Translations under genes and position numbers: made by a program | Assembly: GCF_019331715.1 (NCBI RefSeq) | Contig: NZ_JAHBBG010000002.1 | Coordinates: forward strand, 354,735-418,734 | Source: Bifidobacterium simiiventris | GTDB taxonomy: Bacteria > Actinomycetota > Actinomycetes > Actinomycetales > Bifidobacteriaceae | Direction of reading: 5' to 3' | Length of the DNA: 64,000 nucleotides | The notes under the pieces: model-generated | Databases searched by the model: none | What the model saw: only the letters and a program-made list of their open reading frames with translations | What the model was told of the DNA's origin: nothing | Shown here: one piece after another, positions 36,393 through 47,474 of the stretch | Numbering within the stretch: position 1 is the stretch's first letter | Layout: each line of letters begins with the position of its first letter

Positions 36393-36768
36393 TCACTTCA
36401 TATAAATGCGCCGCATGATGAGCTCGACCGCGCGGTCGGGGAGGAGGCGCTTGAGCTGCATGAGCGCCTAGTATGTGCCGCCGACGGCGAGGCGGACCGG
36501 GGATTGCGGCGGGCGATCGTCGAAGCGATGGCTTGGGCGACGGCAACGTGATCTCGTTGACCCGTACTATGCCGAAGTAATTGACCTCGAACTGTCGGCG
36601 TACCAACTCCATCGGCGTGCATTCCGCCGAACCCGCGATATCGAAACCGGCGCAGTGCACGATCGCATCCAATCGAAGCAACGCGCCCACGATCGCACGT
36701 TCGTATTCTCGCCCATATTGCACGGTGCTGCGCGATATCTTCGATACCGTCGTGCAATCCTGCCGCAA
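36393..36768 (-). pseudogene. decayed short-chain dehydrogenase gene
   Basis: The minus strand encodes LDAIVHCAGFDIAGSAECTP and ELVRRQFEVNYFGIVRVNEI, the NAG-motif region of an SDR, and then loses the frame. The C-terminus survives in another frame (36393-36470): an in-frame TAG and then ALMQLKRLLPDRAVELIMRR with IYMK-stop. The catalytic Tyr-x-x-x-Lys region is absent. Frameshift, internal deletion and stop codon together make this non-functional. Confidence 0.7.
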
Positions 36769-36831
36769 GAGTTCACCGCGGGTTCATGTTGAATTCGTGT
36801 GCCGGCGCGGTCGCGCTGGGATAATCGAACC

Positions 36832-37383
36832 ATGATCGAAACGGTTGGCGCTGGTGCGGCCGTGGTGGCCGCGATGTTCGGGATAACGGTGTCCGAGGGG
36901 GTCGATGCGGCTCGTACGGTCCATGTGGTCGCGGAATCGGATAGTTCCGTTTCGTTGGGGGATCCGATCATGCTGATCCCCGCGCTCGCTCCGATAATCG
37001 TCGGGCTGCTCATCCTGATCCCCTGCATCAGGGCGTTTCGTGAAAGGGACGACCACCACGAGCGCTGCACCGCCAAAGTCGACGGCGTTGTGAGCGAAGT
37101 GCTCGAAACCTCCGACAATGACGGCACGTTATGGTCGCCGGTGTTCTCCTACACGGTCGCCGGCCGCGAATACAGCATCGAATCCGGCACGTGGTCACGT
37201 CCGTGCAGTCTGCATGAGGGCGATCGTGTGACTGTGCTCTACGATCCGTTCGACCCGTCCGACGCATGGGTGAAGGAGGACCGCGGCGCTCCGATCCTAC
37301 TCATCGCCTTCGCCGGGGCCGCGGTGGTGGACATCCTCGCCGGCGGTGCCCTCTTGGTGGCGTGGATCCTCAACCAGCAGTGA
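36832..37383 (+). CDS. DUF3592-like membrane protein
   Basis: The protein is 183 residues. Hydrophobic segments at about 45-63 and 155-178 flank an extracytoplasmic or cytoplasmic beta domain with VFSYTVAGREYSIESGTWSRP and GDRVTVLYDPFDPSDAWV, the DUF3592 pattern. Function is unknown. No clear SD precedes the ATG at 36832. The gene stands alone. Confidence 0.7.
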   Translation: MIETVGAGAAVVAAMFGITVSEGVDAARTVHVVAESDSSVSLGDPIMLIPALAPIIVGLLILIPCIRAFRERDDHHERCTAKVDGVVSEVLETSDNDGTLWSPVFSYTVAGREYSIESGTWSRPCSLHEGDRVTVLYDPFDPSDAWVKEDRGAPILLIAFAGAAVVDILAGGALLVAWILNQQ

Positions 37384-37490
37384 CGATCCGACAGTCGGCG
37401 GGAGAGCGGATCGCGGGACAAGACCGTGGTGTACCCTCGTTACGGCACCGATGGGTTGCCGAACGCGTGACGTTACGAGGGGAGCGGCTC

Positions 37491-38249
37491 ATGGAAGTGG
37501 CGTTGGAGAGCAATGCGTTCTTCATGGGGATCGAATATCTGGCGATCTTCTGCTCCGGACTCATGGGTGGTCTGTGCGCGGTCAAGAAGAACTACGACCT
37601 GTTCGCGATGGTGATCACCGCATGGCTGACCGCGCTCGGCGGCGGCATCATCCGCGACGTGATGCTTGGCTCGCTGCCTCCGGTCGGCATCGCGGACCGG
37701 GGATTCGTGCTCACCGCACTGGCCTCCGGTCTGGCCGTGGCCGTCTTCCATCCCGAAGTCGACAAGCTCAAATGGTCGATGCTCACCCTCGATGCGCTTT
37801 CTGTCGGCCTGTTCGCCGTCAACGGCACATCCAAGGCGATGCTCATGGGCACATCCGGCATGACCGCCGCGTTCCTGGGCATGTTTACTGCGCTCGGCGG
37901 TGGCCTCGTGCGCGACATGCTGCTCAACGACATTCCGCTCGTCATCCGCGACAAGCACTGGTATGCGATCCCTTCCGCGGTCGGATGCATCCTGACCGTG
38001 CTCGTCATGAAGGGCGCGCAGAGCGGGATCGTCGATTTCACCGGTGAAGTCATTCTCGACAGCGCGATCGTGGTGATTGTCGTGGCGTTGCGACTGCTGT
38101 CGGTCAAGTTCGACATCACGTTCCCCGGGGCGATGAAGCGGCGCGAACTGTTCCTGCCGAGCCAGTCGAAGTATCTGCCGCGTCCGGTGATCCACCCGGA
38201 GGCGGGGGAGCGCGACTCGGAACGTGAGGATCGGGACGAGCGGCGGTAA
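37491..38249 (+). CDS. YicG/TRIC-type membrane protein (two UPF0126 domains)
   Basis: The protein is 252 residues with about seven membrane segments in two homologous halves. Each half carries the signature: ALGGGIIRDVMLG at about 50-62 and ALGGGLVRDMLLND at about 135-148. Bacterial members are cation channels of the TRIC family or proposed glycine transporters. The C-terminal 35 residues are charged and probably cytoplasmic. The ATG at 37491 follows GAGGGGAG. Confidence 0.88.
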   Translation: MEVALESNAFFMGIEYLAIFCSGLMGGLCAVKKNYDLFAMVITAWLTALGGGIIRDVMLGSLPPVGIADRGFVLTALASGLAVAVFHPEVDKLKWSMLTLDALSVGLFAVNGTSKAMLMGTSGMTAAFLGMFTALGGGLVRDMLLNDIPLVIRDKHWYAIPSAVGCILTVLVMKGAQSGIVDFTGEVILDSAIVVIVVALRLLSVKFDITFPGAMKRRELFLPSQSKYLPRPVIHPEAGERDSEREDRDERR

Positions 38250-38282
38250 GCGGATTGCAATGATCGTTCGGCAGATACGAAA

Positions 38283-38315
38283 AATCCCCGCGAACCATGA
38301 TGGTGCACGGGGATT
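38283..38315 (-). terminator. terminator after rpsT
   Basis: AATCCCCG (38283-38290) pairs with CGGGGATT (38308-38315); the loop holds ACCAT/ATGGT as an inner stem. On the minus strand a run of T follows. It may also stop transcription from the YicG-like gene. Confidence 0.8.
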
Positions 38316-38338
38316 GTTCGAACCCTAACGGGTTATGA

Positions 38339-38599
38339 TCACATCGCGTTGATCGCGACAGCCAGACCGGACTTGCGGTTCGCGGCCTGGTTCTTGTGGA
38401 TCACGCCAGCGCCGGCAGCCTTGTCGAGCTTCTGGGCAGCGACCTTGTAGGCGGCTTCCGCAGCGGCCTTGTCACCGGAGGCGATGGCCTCGCGGGTAGC
38501 GCGGATGGCGGTCTTCAGGGCCGACTTGACGGCCACGTTGCGGATGTGCGCCTTCTCATTGGTGAGCACGCGCTTCTTCTGCGACTTAATGTTTGCCAC
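38339..38599 (-). CDS. rpsT: 30S ribosomal protein S20
   Basis: S20 binds 16S rRNA early in 30S assembly. The protein is 86 residues, starting [20 protein letters not shown] and rich in Lys, Arg and Ala; [19 protein letters not shown] near the end is conserved. GGAG precedes the ATG. It is divergent from lepA, a common arrangement. Confidence 0.97.
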   Translation of the reverse strand: MANIKSQKKRVLTNEKAHIRNVAVKSALKTAIRATREAIASGDKAAAEAAYKVAAQKLDKAAGAGVIHKNQAANRKSGLAVAINAM

Positions 38600-38773
38600 A
38601 TTTACTCCAAACGACGTTTGCTATAAGGACATACAAACGGTCATGATAACACGCCGTGCGGATAAAACATACGCCGCACTAGGAGTGTCGCCGGGAAAAT
38701 GCCGATAGGCACCGGTAGACTAGAATATTTGGCGAATACAACCGTGAACGACGACCGTAAGGAGACGGATCAG

Positions 38774-40654
<1,881 letters not shown>

Positions 40655-40664
40655 TTATCCTTTT

Positions 40665-40714
40665 CTTGGCCCCCTCGGCTGAGGGGGCTGTCAGCGCAGC
40701 TGACTGGGGGAGCG
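40665..40714 (+). repeat. repeat element S, copy 1
   Basis: CTTGGCCCCCTC-GGCT-GAGGGGG, then GTCAGC-GCA-GCTGAC, then TGGGGG. It lies just after lepA. The same element lies inverted at 42970-43016 with a compensating stem change. Its first hairpin could also act as the lepA terminator. Confidence 0.65.
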
Positions 40715-40834
40715 TCGAGGGCTGACGTGCAGAAGCCGCTGACTGCTCTTCAACGTTCGTGTCTGATTGTTCCAAGTAGGTTGGCTCTCCGTTCCACGGA
40801 GATCCGTTTGGGTGACCGAGGAGAGTTCTGCAGG

Positions 40835-42079
40835 ATGACCTACGAAATCTATATCCACGTTCCGTTTTGTCTCCGTCGCTGTGGGTACTGCGATTTCAAC
40901 ACATACACCGCGGTCGATCTCGGCGCGGGAGCCTCGCGCGGCAACTATGCGAATATGGTCGTCCGCGAGATGGAGCTGACCAGGCGGTGGCAGCTCGACC
41001 ACGGTATCGAGGAGCCGGCGGCCGACACCGTGTTCTTCGGCGGCGGCACGCCCACGATCCTCTCCGCGGACGACCTCGTGGCCATGCTGGACGCGATCCG
41101 TAAGACGTGGGGCATCGCGCCGGGTGCGGAGATTACGACCGAAGCCAATCCGGACACTGTCAACGAGTATTACATCAACCGTCTCGCCGAAGGCGGCTTC
41201 ACGCGCATCTCCTTCGGCATGCAGTCCGCCGTGCCGCACGTACTGCGCACACTCGACCGCACGCACACGCCCGCGAACGTGGCCGCCGGCGTCGAAGCGG
41301 CGAACAAGGCCGGTCTGCGATCCAGCGTCGATCTGATCTACGGTGCACCGGGGGAGAGCTTGGATGACTGGCGCACCTCCGTGTGCACGGCCATCGACCT
41401 CGGCGTGAACCATATTTCCGCGTACGCGCTCACCGTCGAACCGACCACGAAAATGGGCCGTCAGATCGCCGCCGGCACCTTGCCTAAGCCGGATGACGAC
41501 GATGAGGCGGCGAAATACGAGATCGCCGACGATATGCTCACAGCCGCCGGCCTCGAATGGTATGAGGTGTCCAACTGGGCGAGACCCGGCTACGAGAGCC
41601 GGCACAATCTCGGCTACTGGCGCAATGTCGACTGGGCCGGACTTGGGCCGGGCGCGCACTCGCACTACAACCGTGCAACCGGCAACGGTAATGCGGACAG
41701 TGACGCTACCGCGCACGGCCTGCGCAGCTGGGACATCGCCCACCCGCGCTTATGGGGCACCGCCATCAACGAACATCGCATCCCGTGGGACGGCAGCGAA
41801 ACCATCACACCGGGCGAAAACCTCGAGGAACTCATCATGCTCGGTCTGCGACTGCGCGAAGGACTCGACCTGAACCTCATCAACCGGGCCGTCGCCGCAT
41901 CCGAATCCAACGGCGAAACCGCGCCGTTCCGGCATATCGACCCGGCCGAACTTCGTCCGATGGTCAACGACGGCCTCATCATCATCGACTCCGCGACCGA
42001 CCGCGTCATCCCCACCCGCAAAGGCCGTCTGCTCAACGACGCCGTCATCGAACGCTTCTTCGACCTTGCCGGCATCTGA
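40835..42079 (+). CDS. hemW: radical SAM heme chaperone HemW
   Basis: HemW is a HemN-like radical SAM protein that inserts heme into respiratory enzymes in known cases. The protein is 414 residues. The cluster motif is CLRRCGYC (Cys12, Cys16, Cys19), followed by the fourth Cys-neighbour Phe seen in HemW, and VFFGGGTPT. The ATG at 40835 follows GAGGAGAG. Bifidobacteria largely lack heme respiration, so the role here is unclear; as in many Gram-positives it follows lepA. Confidence 0.92.
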   Translation: MTYEIYIHVPFCLRRCGYCDFNTYTAVDLGAGASRGNYANMVVREMELTRRWQLDHGIEEPAADTVFFGGGTPTILSADDLVAMLDAIRKTWGIAPGAEITTEANPDTVNEYYINRLAEGGFTRISFGMQSAVPHVLRTLDRTHTPANVAAGVEAANKAGLRSSVDLIYGAPGESLDDWRTSVCTAIDLGVNHISAYALTVEPTTKMGRQIAAGTLPKPDDDDEAAKYEIADDMLTAAGLEWYEVSNWARPGYESRHNLGYWRNVDWAGLGPGAHSHYNRATGNGNADSDATAHGLRSWDIAHPRLWGTAINEHRIPWDGSETITPGENLEELIMLGLRLREGLDLNLINRAVAASESNGETAPFRHIDPAELRPMVNDGLIIIDSATDRVIPTRKGRLLNDAVIERFFDLAGI

Positions 42080-42083
42080 CCGG

Positions 42084-42725
42084 TCACCACAGCACGTCGA
42101 TCGGCGCGGTGGTCTTGTTCTTTTCGATGATCAGGCATATCTCGTCCGGTGACTCCTTGCAGCCGCGGCGCAGCCACAGCCAGATGATCGAGGCGACGGC
42201 CGAGACGAGGATCTCCATCGCGTAGTCGGCGGGGATACCGTTATATGACGGCTGCGGCTGCGCGCCGAAGCGTTTGGCCTGCGCGACGATGAGTCTCTTG
42301 AGCACGGCCTTGACCCGGTCGTACAGCTGGAAGTCGTTGCCGGACCGCGACACCGCGTCGAAAAACGCGAAATCGGCCTTGATGTAGCGCAACGCCTCGG
42401 CGATGGCGCGGGTCTGGAACGCGTCGCAGATCGCCTTGCCGGTGCGAGTCGTGATCTGCGTGTCCGTTTCGGCGTTGGCGATGAGGATCTCGGTCAGATC
42501 GTCGATGGTGTCGTCGATGAGCTGACGGCGCAGGTCGAACTTGTCGACGTAATGCATGTAGAACGTGCCGCGGTTGATGCCGGCCGTACGCGCGATGTCG
42601 CTGACGGTCATCGCGTCGAAGCCCTTCGACTTGACGAGCGTGGTGAACGCGGCCTTGATTTTGGCCTCGGTTTTCGTGTTGCGTTTGGTTGGTGTGGCGG
42701 TTGCGTCCGTCGTTGCGATTGCCAT
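42084..42725 (-). CDS. TetR-family transcriptional regulator
   Basis: The protein is 213 residues. N-terminal HTH: KAAFTTLVKSKGFDAMTVSDIARTAGINRGTFYMHYVDKFDL (about 24-65). The C-terminal part resembles the TetR_C group with a hydrophobic stretch (DYAMEILVSAVASIIWLWLRRG). The ATG at 42725 follows AGGAGAG. It is divergent from the MacB-like ABC operon, with palindromes between them, so it probably represses that operon. Confidence 0.9.
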   Translation of the reverse strand: MAIATTDATATPTKRNTKTEAKIKAAFTTLVKSKGFDAMTVSDIARTAGINRGTFYMHYVDKFDLRRQLIDDTIDDLTEILIANAETDTQITTRTGKAICDAFQTRAIAEALRYIKADFAFFDAVSRSGNDFQLYDRVKAVLKRLIVAQAKRFGAQPQPSYNGIPADYAMEILVSAVASIIWLWLRRGCKESPDEICLIIEKNKTTAPIDVLW

Positions 42726-43040
42726 GATGAACTCTCCTTGACTGATGTGTCCGGATGATCCGATGCGGGATGATGCTGACCGATATTCTATCAACACGTT
42801 GTCTGTTTAGTGACTGAATCAACAATATTTTTCGATCTGTTTAATCTGAACAGATCGGCGAAAATCGTTGATTGACTTGGGTTTACGGCTGTTCTTACCA
42901 TTGCGGCAGTTAAATCAACATGTTGTTCAAACAAGATGCTGATGAATGACTGCGCAAAACGTATGACTACCCCTCAGTCGGCTACGCCGACAGCTCTCCT
43001 AGCAAGGGGAGCCAAGGTAAGGGTGAAAGGAACATAAGCC
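42726..43040. promoter_or_regulatory. 315-bp divergent control region, TetR and ABC exporter
   Basis: CAACACGTTG (42792-42801) and the palindrome CAACATGTTG (42916-42925) flank a perfect 9-bp inverted repeat CGATCTGTT-TAATCTG-AACAGATCG (42833-42857). Weaker symmetry extends outward to AATCAAC/GTTGATT (about 42817-42873). The region ends with repeat S copy 2 and the SD AAAGGA of the ATPase gene. These palindromes are candidate sites for the adjacent TetR. Confidence 0.55.
42970..43016 (-). repeat. repeat element S, copy 2
   Basis: On the minus strand it reads CTTGGCTCCCCTTGCTAGGA, GAGCT, GTCGGC-GTA-GCCGAC, TGAGGGG. The stem of copy 1 has A-T where this has G-C, so pairing is kept. It ends 24 nt before the ATPase start codon. 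Confidence 0.65.
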
Positions 43041-43742
43041 ATGGCCTATATCGAGATGGTGCACAGCTTCAAGCGCTACCGCATGGGAGACACGACCATC
43101 ACCGCCAACAACGACGTGAGCTTCGGCATCGAGAAAGGCGAGCTCGCGATCATTCTCGGCTCGTCCGGCGCCGGCAAGTCGACCGTGCTCAACATCCTCG
43201 GCGGCATGGACACCAACAGCGAAGGACAGGTCATCATCGACGGCAAGGACATCTCGAACTACACCGCCCACCAGCTCACCGACTACCGCCGCTACGACAT
43301 CGGCTTCGTATTCCAGTTCTACAACCTCGTCGCCAACCTCACCGCCAAGGAGAACGTCGAACTTGCCTCCGAAATCGTGAAAGATGCGCAGGACCCGGTG
43401 CGCGCGCTCATCGACGTCGGATTGAAGGATCGCATCAACAACTTCCCGGCACAGCTGTCCGGCGGCGAACAGCAGCGCGTCGCCATCGCGCGAGCGGTTG
43501 CCAAGAACCCGAAGATCCTGCTGTGCGACGAGCCGACCGGCGCGCTCGACTACAACACCGGCAAGCAGGTGCTTCAGATCCTGCAGGACCAAAGCCGTAA
43601 GAAGGGCGCGACCGTCGTCATCGTCACCCATAACTCGGCCATCGCGCCGATCGCCGACCGCGTCATCCACATGCACGACGCACGCGTCAAATCAATCGAC
43701 GTCAACGAACATCCGATGGACATCAAGGACCTGGAGTGGTAA
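43041..43742 (+). CDS. ABC transporter ATP-binding protein (MacB/LolD-like)
   Basis: The protein is 233 residues. Walker [10 protein letters not shown] is at 40-48, signature [16 protein letters not shown], Walker [12 protein letters not shown]. It powers the large permease encoded 3 nt downstream. The family exports peptides, lipoproteins or drugs by a mechanotransmission cycle. AAAGGA precedes the ATG. Confidence 0.93.
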   Translation: MAYIEMVHSFKRYRMGDTTITANNDVSFGIEKGELAIILGSSGAGKSTVLNILGGMDTNSEGQVIIDGKDISNYTAHQLTDYRRYDIGFVFQFYNLVANLTAKENVELASEIVKDAQDPVRALIDVGLKDRINNFPAQLSGGEQQRVAIARAVAKNPKILLCDEPTGALDYNTGKQVLQILQDQSRKKGATVVIVTHNSAIAPIADRVIHMHDARVKSIDVNEHPMDIKDLEW

Positions 43743-43744
43743 CC

Positions 43745-46700
43745 ATGACCGAACTCACTGACTTCATCGAACCGGACGATGCACAGTGCTCGACCGTCGC
43801 CGCGCACCGCCGCATCTCCACGCGCAAACAGCGCGGCGACGGCGGACTCGTCCGTAAGCACATGCTGTGGAAGGACATCCGCGTCACCCTCGCCAAATCG
43901 AAGGGCCGGTTCATCTCGATCGTCAGTCTCATGATGCTCGGCTCGTTCGCACTCGTCGGCCTGTTCGTCACAGGCCCTGATATGCAGGCGACCGGCACCA
44001 CCTTCTACGGTGAGCACAATCTCGCCGACGTGACCGTCATCAGCGACTACGGACTGAGCAAAGACGATGAGAAGATCATTCGCGACACCGCGGGCGTGCG
44101 TCAGGCCGAATTCGGCTACTTCAAGGACGTGACCATCAAGGGCAGCAACCACAGCCTGCGCATCTACTCCAAGCCGAACACCGTCTCCGGATACCGCGTC
44201 ATCGAAGGACGACTGCCGAAGAAAACCGGCGAGATCGCGCTCGATTCGGCCGAACGCGACCGGTATGCGATCGACAGCACCGTGCAGGTCACCGAACTGC
44301 CCGACATCGCCGGCGACACCATCCTCAAGCAGACCAAGTACACCGTGGTCGGCTTCGTCGACGCCAGCGAAATCGTCTCCAACCTCAACATGGGACAATC
44401 CACGGCCGGCACCGGCGAACTCGACGGCTACGGCGTGGTCGTACCGGATACGTTCGATTCGGACGTGACGATGATCGGCCGCGTCACCTTCGACGACACG
44501 CAGCACGTCGACTATTGGACCGGCGAATACCGCGACCGCGTGCAGGCGCACAAGGACACGCTTACCAAGCGTCTCGCCGGCCAGCCCAAAGCACGTGAGG
44601 CCTCGATCCGCGAAGACCGACGCAAGCAGATCGACAAGGCGCAAGCCAAGGTCGACGACGCGAAACAGCAGCTCGCCGACGCCGAACAGCAGCTCGCGGA
44701 CGCCAAAACGCAGATCGAATCGGCCAAAGATCAGATGACCCAAGGCGAGATCACTGCCGTCGACCAAGGCTCCGCCGCAGCCGCCGAACTGTCCGGTGCT
44801 CTTGCACAGATCGCTGCGGCCGGCTCGCAGATCACCTCCGGACAGACCCAGCTTGCGGCCGCCGCCCAACAGCTCACCCAAGGCCAGGCGCAGCTTGACT
44901 CGTCATGGCAACAGCTCACGCAAGCCAAAACGCAGCTCGACGCCGCGCGCACCGTCCTCGAATCGGTCAAACCCGTCCTCGACAACACCGGCACGATACT
45001 GGCCGGCTGGGCGAACAGCGGCCTGACCGGCAGCGTGTACGACACCGTCAAGGCGCAGTACGACAAAGCGCTCGCCGCCTACAACGACGCCGTCTCGCAA
45101 TACAACGCCCAGCTCAACGCCTACAACACCGCGCTTCAACAATGGAACGACGGAGCGAGACAGCTCAAGGAGGGCAGCGAGGAATACCGCAACAACGCGG
45201 TCGCGCTCGCCGACGCGTCCCGGCAGCTCGCCGACAAGCAGACCGAACTCGGCCAGGCCATTTCCACCGCACCGGCCAGCACGTCGGGCGACGGCAATGC
45301 TTCGGCCGGCAGTATTTCGTCCGGCGCCATGCAGCTCATCCAAGGCCAGCGCGACATCGAAAAGGCCGAAGACCAGTACGCCGAAAAACTCCAGGAATTC
45401 AACGACGCGAAACCCGCCGCCGAAGCGAAGATCAAGACTGCTGAACATGACATCGCGCTCGCCCGCGAGAAGATCGACACGCTCGAAGTGCCCGCCTATT
45501 CGATCGACGGCCGACGCGAAGGGCTCACGTCCAATGGCTACCGCGTGTACGAGATCATCGCGAACATCGTCGGCAAACTCGCCATGATCTTCCCCGTGTT
45601 CCTCTACTTCGTTGCCGCGCTCGTCACGTTCTCCACGATGGGCCGCATGGTCGACGAGGAACGCGTCAACTCCGGCACCTTGAAGGCGCTCGGCTACGGC
45701 AACGCGGACATCCTCAAGAAGTTCGTCGTCTACGGGTTCGCCGCATCCACCGTCGGTACCATCCTCGGCGTCGCGGCCGGTCACACGATCCTGCCGCTTA
45801 TCGTCTACCGCGCGTACAGCGACGGGTTCACCATGCCGGTCATCGAACTGAGGTTCCATCCGGCCGTCACCGTGGCCGCGTTCCTGCTCGCCTGGACGAG
45901 CGCCGTCGTGCCGGCCATGCTCGCCGCCGCACGCGAGCTCAGGGACAAGCCGGCCGCGCTCCTGCTGCCCAAACCGCCGGCGAACGGGTCGAAGATCTTC
46001 CTCGAACGGCTCGGCTTCATCTGGAACCGGCTCAGCTTCACGCGCAAGGTCACCGCGCGCAACCTGTTGCGCTACAAGACGCGCGGCTTCATGACGATCT
46101 TCGGCGTGATGGGCGCCGTATCGCTGCTCGTCGCCGGACTCGGCGTGCAGGGGTCGATCAACCAGATCAGCGAACGCCAGTTCGACGAGGTGATCCACTA
46201 CGACATGATCGTCGCCGAAAAATCCGACAACAACGACGAACAGCGCGACGCTGTCGCCAAGGACATGACTGATAAGGCCGTGGACGAGGCGATGCCGATC
46301 CGCTACGAGGAACTCACCAAAACCGCCGGCAAGCAGGGCGACAAGCAGTCGATCACACTGCTCGTCACCGACGACGCATACAACTTCAACGGCTACGTGA
46401 CCCTGCGCTCGCGGGTCAGCCACCAACCGCAGATCCTCACCGACCGCGGCGCGGTCATCTCCGAACGCATGGCCTCGATGCTCGACGCGAAAACCGGCGA
46501 CACGATCCGCGTCACCGGAGAGGACGGCACCGAGCGTTCCGTGCGCGTGGACGGCGTGAGCGAAATGTACATCGGGCATCTCATGGTCATGACGTCCGGC
46601 GGTTACGAACACGTGTTCGGCGAAGACTACCAGTCGAACGCGTATCTGGTGCGGCTCAAGGACAGCTCCATCGAGAACGCCGAGAAGCAGGGTGCGCGAT

Positions 46701-47179
46701 TCATGAAGAACGACGGCGTGCGCGGCGTGGTGCAGAACACCACGATGAAGAACCAAACCACCACGATCGTCGACTCCCTGAACCAGATCATGGAGGTGCT
46801 TGTGCTCGTGGCCGGCATGCTTGCCGTGGTGATCCTGTACAACCTCACCAACCTGAACGTGTCCGAACGCATCCGCGAACTGTCGACCATCAAGGTGCTC
46901 GGCTTCCACTCGAACGAGACGACCATGTACATCTACCGCGAAACCATCGTACTGTCCGTGCTCGGCATCCTCGCCGGCTACGGGTTCGGCGCGGGGCTTC
47001 ACCGGTACATCATCGACGAGGTGCCGCCGGACGAGGTCATGTTCGACCCTGCGCTCGGATGGCCCGCGTTCGTGGTGCCCGCGCTGCTCGTCGCCGCGGT
47101 GCTGTCCGCGCTCGGCGTGGTCGTCTACCGGCAGCTCAAGAACGTGGACATGCTCGCCGCCCTCAAATCAGTGGAATAA
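43745..47179 (+). CDS. FtsX-type ABC permease with long coiled-coil domain
   Basis: The protein is 1144 residues with one N-terminal membrane segment (about 56-78) and two FtsX domains (about 598-720 and 1000-1142). Between them lies a very long soluble part. Residues about 285-578 are Gln/Ala-rich heptad repeats (QLADAEQQLADAKTQ, ITSGQTQLAAAAQQL and similar), an extended coiled coil outside the membrane; another soluble domain follows at about 790-990. It forms the exporter with the ATPase gene just upstream. Substrate unknown; cell-envelope peptides or cell-wall control are possible. ATG at 43745 is preferred over GTG at 43736. Confidence 0.9.
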   Translation: MTELTDFIEPDDAQCSTVAAHRRISTRKQRGDGGLVRKHMLWKDIRVTLAKSKGRFISIVSLMMLGSFALVGLFVTGPDMQATGTTFYGEHNLADVTVISDYGLSKDDEKIIRDTAGVRQAEFGYFKDVTIKGSNHSLRIYSKPNTVSGYRVIEGRLPKKTGEIALDSAERDRYAIDSTVQVTELPDIAGDTILKQTKYTVVGFVDASEIVSNLNMGQSTAGTGELDGYGVVVPDTFDSDVTMIGRVTFDDTQHVDYWTGEYRDRVQAHKDTLTKRLAGQPKAREASIREDRRKQIDKAQAKVDDAKQQLADAEQQLADAKTQIESAKDQMTQGEITAVDQGSAAAAELSGALAQIAAAGSQITSGQTQLAAAAQQLTQGQAQLDSSWQQLTQAKTQLDAARTVLESVKPVLDNTGTILAGWANSGLTGSVYDTVKAQYDKALAAYNDAVSQYNAQLNAYNTALQQWNDGARQLKEGSEEYRNNAVALADASRQLADKQTELGQAISTAPASTSGDGNASAGSISSGAMQLIQGQRDIEKAEDQYAEKLQEFNDAKPAAEAKIKTAEHDIALAREKIDTLEVPAYSIDGRREGLTSNGYRVYEIIANIVGKLAMIFPVFLYFVAALVTFSTMGRMVDEERVNSGTLKALGYGNADILKKFVVYGFAASTVGTILGVAAGHTILPLIVYRAYSDGFTMPVIELRFHPAVTVAAFLLAWTSAVVPAMLAAARELRDKPAALLLPKPPANGSKIFLERLGFIWNRLSFTRKVTARNLLRYKTRGFMTIFGVMGAVSLLVAGLGVQGSINQISERQFDEVIHYDMIVAEKSDNNDEQRDAVAKDMTDKAVDEAMPIRYEELTKTAGKQGDKQSITLLVTDDAYNFNGYVTLRSRVSHQPQILTDRGAVISERMASMLDAKTGDTIRVTGEDGTERSVRVDGVSEMYIGHLMVMTSGGYEHVFGEDYQSNAYLVRLKDSSIENAEKQGARFMKNDGVRGVVQNTTMKNQTTTIVDSLNQIMEVLVLVAGMLAVVILYNLTNLNVSERIRELSTIKVLGFHSNETTMYIYRETIVLSVLGILAGYGFGAGLHRYIIDEVPPDEVMFDPALGWPAFVVPALLVAAVLSALGVVVYRQLKNVDMLAALKSVE

Positions 47180-47221
47180 AGGCCGGTGGCGGAAGGCCTG
47201 TCGTGCTGTTTGCGAGCATGA

Positions 47222-47258
47222 CGCGGCGTCAGGAAGATTGAGTCTCCCTGACGCCGCG
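47222..47258 (+). terminator. terminator after the ABC permease gene
   Basis: CGCGGCGTCAGG (47222-47233) pairs perfectly with CCTGACGCCGCG (47247-47258). The T-run is poor. Confidence 0.7.
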
Positions 47259-47396
47259 ACGTGTTTCGCATTCGGATCTGGCCGATGTGCGGCAGCCCGC
47301 CATCGTTGCGTATCGGCAGTGCGGCGAAGTCTGCAAACGTTGGGTTGCTAAACGCGATTGACGTGCACTCGTTGGCGTGTGGTTGGTGACGCCGAT

Positions 47397-47437
47397 TTGC
47401 ATTTTGCCAGGTACCTTGTATTATTTGCAAGGTACCT
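47397..47437 (+). promoter_or_regulatory. promoter with overlapping MarR-type operator
   Basis: -35 TTGCAT (47397-47402), 16 bp, -10 TATTAT (47419-47424). The perfect inverted repeat AGGTACCTTG/CAAGGTACCT (47409-47418, 47428-47437) embraces the -10, so a bound dimer would block RNA polymerase. It lies 38 bp before the MarR gene. Confidence 0.75.
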
Positions 47438-47474
47438 AGCAATTTTCGTGTTATCGGGAGGAAGGCGGCGAACC

